The notes beneath the pieces are model-generated. The model searched no databases and was not told where the DNA came from. It saw nothing but the letters and a program-made list of their open reading frames with translations. From the NCBI RefSeq assembly GCF_000242455.2, contig NC_019892.1:8628744-8692743 (forward strand): a stretch of 64,000 nucleotides of DNA, written 5' to 3'. The stretch comes from Singulisphaera acidiphila DSM 18658. Lineage in GTDB: Bacteria; Planctomycetota; Planctomycetia; Isosphaerales; Isosphaeraceae. A program made the translations under genes and the position numbers. Shown in pieces: positions 1-6,483 of the stretch (the first letter of the stretch is position 1; each line of letters starts with the position of its first letter).

Positions 1-1
1 G

Positions 2-772
2 CCCATTGGCAAAGGCCAGCGCGGCTTGATCGTCGCCCCGCCGCGCACGGGGAAAACCATCCTTCTGCAACAACTAGCCGCCTCGGTCACCAAAAATCAC
101 CCTGAGCTCAACCTCTTCGTCCTGCTGATCGACGAGCGGCCCGAAGAAGTGACCGATATGCGCCGGACCATCCAGGGGGAGGTCATTGCCTCGTCCTCGG
201 ACCACTCCACCGAGGAGCACATCCGGCTCGCCCAGTTGACGGTCGATCGTGCCAAACGGATCGCCGAGACGGGGGGGCAAGTCCTGATCCTCCTTGACAG
301 CCTGACTCGCCTCGCCCGGGCTTATAACAAGAGCTCGAACTCGGGCCGAACCATGTCGGGCGGGATGGACATCAAGGCGATGGACGTCCCCAAACGGCTC
401 TTCGGTGCCGCGCGCACGTTCGACGAAGGCGGCTCGCTCACCGTCCTGGCCACCGCGCTCATCGACACCGGCAGCCGGATGGACGAGCTCATCTTCCAAG
501 AGTTCAAGGGGACGGGCAACATGGAGGTCGTCCTCGACCGCCGCCTGGCCGACCGTCGCGTCTGGCCGGCCATCGACATCCAGCAGTCGGGCACCCGCAA
601 GGAAGAGCGTCTCCTCGACGCAGAGACTCTCGGCCGCGTCAATCTGCTCCGCCGCAGCCTCTCGGAGCTCAAACCCACCGAAGCCATGGAATCGCTCGTC
701 AGGCAGATGGCCAAGTTCCCCACCAACAAAGCCTTCCTCGAACGAATCGGCCAGTTCCAGAAAGATCATTGA
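2..772 (+). CDS. rho: Transcription termination factor Rho, C-terminal part (5' end outside window)
   Basis: This is the ATPase half of Rho, the hexameric RNA helicase that terminates transcription. The frame is open to the window edge, so the N-terminal RNA-binding domain lies outside. Visible features are a P-loop (APPRTGKT, near base 35), a Walker B region (LILLDSLTRLARAYN) and the conserved RRLFGAART-like and EFKGTGNMEVVLDR segments of the Rho C-terminal domain. The P-loop has R where many Rho proteins have K (APPKAGKT). The protein ends normally in a short KDH tail. It is followed by about 700 bases without a gene, so it is probably the last gene of its transcript. The identification is secure; only the N-terminus is unknown. 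Confidence 0.95.
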   Translation, partial: PIGKGQRGLIVAPPRTGKTILLQQLAASVTKNHPELNLFVLLIDERPEEVTDMRRTIQGEVIASSSDHSTEEHIRLAQLTVDRAKRIAETGGQVLILLDSLTRLARAYNKSSNSGRTMSGGMDIKAMDVPKRLFGAARTFDEGGSLTVLATALIDTGSRMDELIFQEFKGTGNMEVVLDRRLADRRVWPAIDIQQSGTRKEERLLDAETLGRVNLLRRSLSELKPTEAMESLVRQMAKFPTNKAFLERIGQFQKDH

Positions 773-902
773 CGTCCACCCAAGCGATCGCAGCCATCAG
801 TCCATCCCCTCCAACCTCCACGACACGACACGGCACGTCGCGTTGCCTGTGGTCTTGCCAGAGCCCCTTTGAGTGGCTTGCAGGACTTGGGTGCCAATGC
901 CA

Positions 903-972
903 CCACGGGTTGTACTCAACCCATGAGCCAAAAATCAGGGCTTCCGCCCACACGGTTGAGTACAACCTGTGG
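903..972. repeat. Long inverted repeat downstream of rho
   Basis: Arms 903-921 and 954-972 are complementary over 19 bases with one mismatch; the core is GGTTGTACTCAACC. The spacer is 32 bases. Partial complementarity continues outside the arms (GGGTGCCA on the left, TGGCACCC on the right). There is no T-tract, so it is not a classical terminator. It could be a 3' end structure of the rho transcript or a relic of a small palindromic element. Confidence 0.6.
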
Positions 973-1162
973 CACCCGGCAGCTTTGATCTGGCCCTGGT
1001 AACCCATGAGAAAACCAAAGAAAACCGCGACCAACAAGTCCTGCATCCCCATCAAGCACTGGCGCCCAAGCAACCTGCTCATAACCACATGCGGAATTTC
1101 CATTGGTTCAGCGAAACCTCTGGAATAGCAACAATCGCTCGGATCTTGCCAAACAAAATACT

Positions 1163-1198
1163 CCAGGGCCACTTTTTTTACTTGACCAATGGCCCTGG
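1163..1198 (+). terminator. Possible intrinsic terminator downstream of rho
   Basis: CCAGGGCCA (1163-1171) pairs with TGGCCCTGG (1190-1198) and is followed directly by TTTTC. The loop is 18 bases and T-rich. It lies about 400 bases after rho, so either a long 3' UTR or an unrecognised short transcript ends here. Confidence 0.4.
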
Positions 1199-1275
1199 TT
1201 TTCGTGATGCTCGCAAGTGACATTTCCTGCAATACGCAAGCTGATCACAGGTTATCAAGATAGGGGAGCAGCAAG

Positions 1276-1294
1276 CTAATCCTTTAAGGATTAG
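1276..1294. repeat. Short palindrome upstream of DUF1559 gene
   Basis: CTAATCCT and AGGATTAG (8 bp each) flank a three-base centre TTA. The AT-rich palindrome lies about 195 bases before the next gene start. It may be an operator or a small hairpin; there is no T-tract after it. Confidence 0.35.
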
Positions 1295-1488
1295 GTCCTG
1301 ATCCCAGCGTTTGACGTGCGCTGCGACCGTTGATGCCATTCATTCCGATTCTTCGAGATTCAAAAGTCCCCCAACGTGCAGACATCAGCGCCGACGAAGT
1401 GGCAAACCTCGGCGTCCGAGTCCGTTCGCTGCCCGGTTTGACCAGGTTGGCTGTCGTTCTCATCACTTTTCAAAAGGGGAGCCAAAGC

Positions 1489-2538
1489 ATGGTACGTACG
1501 CACCGTCGCGGGTTCACACTCATTGAATTGTTGGTGGTGATCGCGATCATCGCGGTCCTGATCGCTCTCTTACTCCCCGCTGTTCAGGCAGCGCGCGAGG
1601 CTGCCCGCCGAGCTCAGTGCGTGAATAACCTGAAGCAGATCGGGATTGCTCTGCACAACTATCACTCTTCGCACGACTCGATGCCGTGGGGAGACGGGCC
1701 GGACGAGTGGAACCAGTGGTCTTCGGCAGCGCTCTTATTGCCCTACATTGAACAGTCGTCGCTTCATAACGCCATCAATTTCAGCTACGGACTCCAAAAC
1801 TGGAATTTGCCCTATAATACAACGACCCATCGCACGCAAATTTCTTCACTACTCTGCCCATCTGATATTGACCGGCTGACGAACGCCGACGCCCACAGCA
1901 ACTACTCGGGCAACGCCGGGACGGCCCCGGCCACCTTCTACGATTGGGACAACACCGGCGCCTTCGATGGTCTGTTCACATGGTCCGGCAATCCTCCCAA
2001 GGGAGGAAGCTACAAGAAGACACAAACGGTCGCCGGGTTCCGCGACATCATCGACGGTACAAGCAATACCGCCGCGTTCAGCGAGAAGGTCAAAGGGATC
2101 GGCACATACTCAACCGAACGCGTCGCAGACGCCCTGCGGCCCCCTGCGGTTTACGCCCTGATCTCCAAACCCACGGGTGCCGATCTCCTCAATCCACAGA
2201 CGGTTTACAACCAGTGCAAATCGCTCAATCCTGCATCCCCCGGTACGCCACAAAACCAGAACAGCCTCTACCCCAATGGAGCGCTCTGGTACAACGGCTG
2301 CCCTTCCAATTCGCGTTATAACCACGTCATGACGCCGAACACCTGGAGCTGCACCTACAATGGCCGCTGGGGTGATATGGGCGGGGCAGTTACGGCCACC
2401 AGCCGGCACCCGGGCGTAGCCACCGTCTTGTTTGCCGACGGTTCCGTCAAGGCAATCAAGAGTTCGATCAATCCCGCGACCTGGTGGGCCCTGGGAACCC
2501 GCGCCGGCGGCGAAGTCGTCTCGGCGGACGCATACTAA
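1489..2538 (+). CDS. DUF1559 domain protein with prepilin-type N-terminal cleavage/methylation motif
   Basis: A 349-residue member of the large planctomycete DUF1559 family. The N-terminus carries a type IV prepilin-like signal: short basic leader, then G-FTLIELLVVIAIIAVLIALLLPAVQAAREAARR, the hydrophobic helix that would follow cleavage and N-methylation. The C-terminus has the family hallmark of a His-Pro-Gly segment followed by FADGSVKAIK and a W-AL-T-x-GGE ending. The frame opens at 1330, but ATG 1489 is chosen because AAAGGGGAG lies just upstream and it places the leader peptide correctly. The family is thought to be exported and may form pseudopilus-like surface structures; the exact role is unknown. 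A 20-bp hairpin follows the gene (2561-2610). Confidence 0.9.
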   Translation: MVRTHRRGFTLIELLVVIAIIAVLIALLLPAVQAAREAARRAQCVNNLKQIGIALHNYHSSHDSMPWGDGPDEWNQWSSAALLLPYIEQSSLHNAINFSYGLQNWNLPYNTTTHRTQISSLLCPSDIDRLTNADAHSNYSGNAGTAPATFYDWDNTGAFDGLFTWSGNPPKGGSYKKTQTVAGFRDIIDGTSNTAAFSEKVKGIGTYSTERVADALRPPAVYALISKPTGADLLNPQTVYNQCKSLNPASPGTPQNQNSLYPNGALWYNGCPSNSRYNHVMTPNTWSCTYNGRWGDMGGAVTATSRHPGVATVLFADGSVKAIKSSINPATWWALGTRAGGEVVSADAY

Positions 2539-2560
2539 TCGAATTCGGGGCCATTCGTGA

Positions 2561-2610
2561 TTCTCCGGTCCACCGCACGCAACTCTCGACGCGTGCGGCG
2601 GACCGGAGAA
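2561..2610 (+). terminator. GC-rich hairpin after DUF1559 gene
   Basis: Arms 2561-2580 and 2591-2610 pair over 20 bases with one mismatch (TTCTCCGGTCC at the outer end), loop 10 bases. It starts 22 bases after the stop codon. There is no T-tract, so it is either a Rho-assisted 3' end or an mRNA-stabilising structure. Confidence 0.65.
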
Positions 2611-2778
2611 ATCAAGGACGTTTGGGTTTCCTTACTCGGAACCCGCGTAAAACAAGCCAAGGCATTCCCGCATGACACCCGAAAGATCAGCAAAAACTCC
2701 GGCGGGACTCACACCTATTAGCAGAACACCACACTCAGCAATTCATTAGCATCTGAATTTTCTATTGTTTTCCCAAAA

Positions 2779-3177
2779 TCAGGGCTTGTTTGAGGAAGGA
2801 GGCAATTCGATATTGAATGAATTCTCGCCACGCTTCACAACATAAGGAATCATAAGATCCTGCAATTGGGGGTCGCGAGCCATCGCCGGGATCGCGAACG
2901 ACACCCGGTTATCACCGACGAGGGTCTTGAGTGTGTAACTGCCGTCCGGGCCGATTTTGACCCTCCGTGCCGCTTCCATTTTCCGCTGGTAGTTTGAGGG
3001 GTCGAAGGCAATTTCGCCCTTCGTGACCGGCTCTCCTTTAAACTTGACAACCCCTTTGACAGTCGCTTCCTCCATCGAGCTGTCAACGGAAGGCTTACCG
3101 CCCCCATCACAGCCTGAGCCAATCGCAAGCAGTGCAAACGCGGAAAAATTGATGATCCTACGAGTGGAACGCATCAT
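2779..3177 (-). CDS. Small transthyretin-like lipoprotein, planctomycete family
   Basis: A 132-residue predicted lipoprotein. The N-terminus is a signal peptide ending in a lipobox-like AIGSGC, with Cys at about residue 23. The mature part begins with a short Ser-rich linker and then a beta-rich domain (VKGVVKFKGEPVTKGEIAFDP), which matches the carboxypeptidase-regulatory/transthyretin-like lipoproteins common in planctomycetes. Such genes are often paired with DUF1559 genes, as at 31962-33574; here the pair is convergent. Two ATG codons start the frame; the first has GGAG six bases upstream. Function is unknown. Confidence 0.75.
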   Translation of the reverse strand: MMRSTRRIINFSAFALLAIGSGCDGGGKPSVDSSMEEATVKGVVKFKGEPVTKGEIAFDPSNYQRKMEAARRVKIGPDGSYTLKTLVGDNRVSFAIPAMARDPQLQDLMIPYVVKRGENSFNIELPPSSNKP

Positions 3178-3334
3178 GATTGACTCCGTGAATGCTCAAA
3201 TCTGAATAATCGCGACTTGCAAGTTTCAATGATTTAACTTCTCACAACGGACACATCGTTGCAACATCCACCTCACCTTCTCGCCCCCTCACCAATCCCC
3301 AACGGCCCGAGGGATTTCCCGGCCTGTTCCTTCC

Positions 3335-3967
3335 TTAGTGGTCCTTGAGTTTCTTGATCATGATCCCCCGAAACTGGATCGGGCCGGCTTCGCATTGCCA
3401 GCCGATGTGGCCGCTGTCGGGTGAGGCCCCGGTGCCCCGGTCAACCTCGATCCCATTGATCGTGGACGTGATTCGGCCCTCCTGGCAGATCACTTCGAGG
3501 TGGTTCCACTGACCGACCGGCTTGATCGCCTTCTTTTGAGCCTGGGCATTCTTGGCTCCCGTGAACTTGGATCCGAAAATCGCAAAGGTATGCCCTGAGT
3601 CGGCGTTCAAAAGCTGGACCTCGATCGACTTGGGCCAGACCTTGTGCGGCTTCTGGATGTGCAGAAGCAGACCACTGTTGCCATCGAACTTGGCATCATC
3701 GATCAGCCCCTCCGGCCGAGCATATTTCCAGTCGAATTTGAGCACATAATTTCGATAGATGTCCTTGGTGGCAAAGTAGCCGTTGGCTTTCCCCACCACC
3801 ATGATTTCCCCATCGACGATTTTCAACGTCTCGGGGCCGATCCCGATCAGGTCAAACTGCGCCGGGTCGTCTCCCTGGATCAGCGCGACAAAGCCGTCAT
3901 CGACCCCGGTCGACACTGAGGTCATGAGCGAGAAGAACGCCACCAGCATCCAAGAGCATCGTCGCAT
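3335..3967 (-). CDS. Secreted DUF1080 (3-keto-disaccharide hydrolase-like) protein
   Basis: A 210-residue secreted protein with a signal peptide (first about 20 residues). The rest is one DUF1080 domain, a concanavalin-like beta-sandwich: FVALIQGDDPAQFDLIG at the start, NSGLLLHIQKP and SIEVQLLNADSG in the middle, GQWNHLEVICQEGRITSTINGI and HIGWQCEAGPIQFRGIMI at the end. The family is greatly expanded in planctomycetes and includes 3-keto-glycoside hydrolases; a role in sugar breakdown is likely but the substrate is unknown. The gene stands alone between a convergent lipoprotein gene and a long spacer. Confidence 0.85.
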   Translation of the reverse strand: MRRCSWMLVAFFSLMTSVSTGVDDGFVALIQGDDPAQFDLIGIGPETLKIVDGEIMVVGKANGYFATKDIYRNYVLKFDWKYARPEGLIDDAKFDGNSGLLLHIQKPHKVWPKSIEVQLLNADSGHTFAIFGSKFTGAKNAQAQKKAIKPVGQWNHLEVICQEGRITSTINGIEVDRGTGASPDSGHIGWQCEAGPIQFRGIMIKKLKDH

Positions 3968-4431
3968 AAGAAGGGCCTTTCGCGATCAGCGAAACGATCG
4001 TTTCCGAATAGGGGAGCCTGGTCTGGGCGACTCAAAAACGAAGCAGGTCGTGTCATGCTGCTAACGAACCGGCGAGGTTGCCCCTCACTTCCGGTTCTAC
4101 TTCCTCAATACGACCGGCCGCAAGATGCAGACGGCCGCGAACATCCGACATTCGTAAGAATCCTCAAATGGGGGGATTGATGTTCAAATTCAGCCTTATC
4201 TAAACTCAGGAAAAAAGGAGAGTCGAACCCAGCCACAGGCTCGACCTCATTCAAACGTGCTTCGTCGCGCTCGAGCGGAACGCCAAATGCAGCCAAGGAT
4301 GCGAGGTTGTTCCTCTTGTCCGGGCCTTGGTGGGGCGATACTGTGATAGAAGTACGATCGAGACGCTATCGACTCATCTCGGTCCCCCCTGATTATTTTT
4401 CCAGGCTCGCTCATCACTTAGGAGCGATCGC
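3968..4431. other. Divergent intergenic region
   Basis: A 464-base spacer between the DUF1080 gene (minus) and the FGE-like gene (plus). It must carry both promoters, but I see no convincing promoter pair, RNA gene or repeat. The short frame at 4105-4296 on the minus strand has no recognisable domain. Confidence 0.5.
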
Positions 4432-6363
4432 ATGGCTGAGTTCGAGCATCCCCGACCGAATCGACCGGATGATTCGAACGCCGACGATGAGGTCTATGGC
4501 CTGGCCGGCGACGATTCCGTCGACCCTGACGAAGCGAACGAGAATCTGAGCCCAGATCGGTCCAACGCGCTGGATGACCCGGGCGAGGAGTCTCGTTCTG
4601 GGACCGGTCGATCACGAACGCCCGGTGCCTCAGCGCCACCGCCTGCCCCTCTGCCTCGGCTCTGGAAGGTGGCTCCGGATCCCCAGGAGGTGAAACGGGC
4701 CAAGCGGAAAGACACCGCGCCGGTTCCCCCTGAGAAGGAGAGAGCAAGCGAGAAGCAATCCGCGAAAACGAGTTCCCGAGGGATCCGCACCGAGGGGAGT
4801 GAGATTGAGCGAACCGGCCGGGTCAGGAAGCCCAGCGACAAGGAAAAGGCCGCCAAGCCGGAGCCGAGGGAGCGGAAGGCCAATCACGAGTCAGACGCCA
4901 CAGCCAAGAAGACCCTCGTCGAGGAAACACCGGCCTTCGACACCTACGAAGCGCGACAGCGCGTCCGGGTACTCATCGGAGGCGCACTGCTCGCAGTATT
5001 CGTGGTCTTCGGATTCATGACGATCCGCTCGTACCTGCCCAATTTCTCGACCGGAGACAACCCGGATTCCGAGCCCCCCGTCGCCGACGCTTCAGCTCCC
5101 GCACAGAACCCGCAAGGCCTCGAACAAGAAGCGACGAGCCTGCTCGAACGAGCGCGCGAGACCGCGAAGAAAGGGGACGCGAAGCTGGCGATCTCGCTCC
5201 TGGAGCGGGTCGTGGCCTCCTATCCGAGCACCAACGCGGCCAGAGAGGCGAGGGAAGCGTTGGGCCGTCCGGCGAAGAATCTGCCGCTCTTCATCGACCG
5301 GCCGGTCGTTGTGGCCAATCCCGCCGCAACGAAGCCGCTCGAGCCCAAGCCAGCACCCAAGGTGGTTGACGCAACGGCGCCGATGGCTCCGCAAGGGAAT
5401 TCGGCCGAGGTCGGCATCGTCTACCCGGCGAACCCCGCGGAACCGACGCGAGGCGCGCAGGCCAACGCCCCCCAGGAGATCGCACCGCCACCGGTCGGTC
5501 GCCCTTTGCCCAAAGGGTTTCGCTCACGGCCGGGAACTCAAGCCCACGAGTCGGGATGGGCGTTGGAAATCGTCGGCGAGCGCGATGGTGCGCCGATGGT
5601 TTTAGTCCCCGGCGGCGAGTTCACGATGGGCAACGATGAAGGGGAAACGCCCGAACGGCCCGCGCATCGCGTATTCCTCTCCACCTATTACATTGATCAG
5701 CATGAGGTGAGCGTCCGCCAGTTCGACCTCTTCGAGAAGGAGATCGGCCGACGGACGGACCGTGTCCGGGCGCTGGCGCGCGAAACGACGATCGCCCCGA
5801 CTTCCGCCGACAGCCCGGTCGTGATGGTCAACGCCAAAGAGGCGAAGGATTTCGCCACCTGGGCCGGCAAACGGCTTCCCACGGAAGCGCAGTGGGAGAT
5901 GGCGGCCCGAGGCTCAGACGGTCGCCTCTATCCCTGGGGCAACGATCCGCTCGACTGGGCAAAGACGCGCAAAGCCCGGCAAATCGATCCCGTGATGACA
6001 TACTCCGACGACGTCTCCCCCTTCGGCGCCTACGACATGGCCGGCAATGCCTGGGAATGGACCAAGGATTGGTACGACTCCCGCTACTTCGTGCTCGTCA
6101 AGAACCAGAAGCTCTCCGACCCGACCGGCCCAACCATCGTGCCACGGACCCTCCAACTCGCGGTCAAAGGGGGCTCGAAGAGCTGGACCGTAACCAAGCG
6201 TGAAGGCATGAAGTACGATCAGCGCCTCCCGTTCCTGGGCTTCCGTTGCGTCCTGGCCGTCGAGGGACCGGGCAATGCCTTCGAACCACCCCCCAAACCC
6301 ACGACTCCAGGCGGAAGCACCCCGGGCTTGATCGACACCGGCGACGCCCCCCCGCCGTTCTGA
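4432..6363 (+). CDS. Membrane-anchored formylglycine-generating-enzyme-like (SUMF1) domain protein
   Basis: 643 residues. A long, charged, low-complexity N-terminal part (residues 1-175, rich in Arg, Lys, Glu, Pro) precedes one membrane helix (about 178-198). A short TPR-like helical segment (about 230-275) and a Pro/Ala-rich linker follow. The C-terminus (about 377-610) is an FGE-sulfatase/C-type-lectin-like domain: GGEFTMGNDEGETPERP, YYIDQHEVSVRQF, RLPTEAQWEMAARG, YPWGN and MAGNAWEWTKDWY. In true FGE the end contains a catalytic Cys pair within RGGS-x2-C; here the site reads KGGSKSW, so sulfatase activation is unlikely and a binding or assembly role is more probable. ATG 4432 has GGAG eight bases upstream. 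A strong hairpin ends the gene. Confidence 0.85.
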   Translation: MAEFEHPRPNRPDDSNADDEVYGLAGDDSVDPDEANENLSPDRSNALDDPGEESRSGTGRSRTPGASAPPPAPLPRLWKVAPDPQEVKRAKRKDTAPVPPEKERASEKQSAKTSSRGIRTEGSEIERTGRVRKPSDKEKAAKPEPRERKANHESDATAKKTLVEETPAFDTYEARQRVRVLIGGALLAVFVVFGFMTIRSYLPNFSTGDNPDSEPPVADASAPAQNPQGLEQEATSLLERARETAKKGDAKLAISLLERVVASYPSTNAAREAREALGRPAKNLPLFIDRPVVVANPAATKPLEPKPAPKVVDATAPMAPQGNSAEVGIVYPANPAEPTRGAQANAPQEIAPPPVGRPLPKGFRSRPGTQAHESGWALEIVGERDGAPMVLVPGGEFTMGNDEGETPERPAHRVFLSTYYIDQHEVSVRQFDLFEKEIGRRTDRVRALARETTIAPTSADSPVVMVNAKEAKDFATWAGKRLPTEAQWEMAARGSDGRLYPWGNDPLDWAKTRKARQIDPVMTYSDDVSPFGAYDMAGNAWEWTKDWYDSRYFVLVKNQKLSDPTGPTIVPRTLQLAVKGGSKSWTVTKREGMKYDQRLPFLGFRCVLAVEGPGNAFEPPPKPTTPGGSTPGLIDTGDAPPPF

Positions 6364-6403
6364 CAGAAACCATGTCCTGATTCTTTTCGGGCTCCCCATG
6401 AAT

Positions 6404-6438
6404 TCGGCCCGGCCTTCACCATGTGAAGGCCGGGCCGA
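6404..6438. terminator. Bidirectional terminator hairpin
   Basis: A perfect 16-bp stem (6404-6419 with 6423-6438) and a three-base loop CAT lie between two convergent genes. The plus-strand side runs into TTCTGTTC. It very likely ends transcripts from both sides. Confidence 0.75.
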
Positions 6439-6483
6439 TTCTGTTCAGGGCCGGTCAGACGGGTCGCCACGATGCGACGAGCG

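Larger units (their letters stand above)
773..1488. other. Intergenic region between rho and a DUF1559 gene
   Basis: No convincing gene. The open frames here lack recognisable domains and good ribosome-binding sites. The stretch is lower in GC than its neighbours and contains three inverted repeats, listed separately (903-972, 1163-1198, 1276-1294). The last 100 bases should hold the promoter of the DUF1559 gene, but I see no clear -35/-10 pair. Confidence 0.6.

Noticed and set aside
699..1232. 177-residue open frame on the minus strand overlapping the end of rho
   Set aside because: No domain, no ribosome-binding site, odd composition (many Trp, His and Cys), and it overlaps the 3' end of rho antisense.
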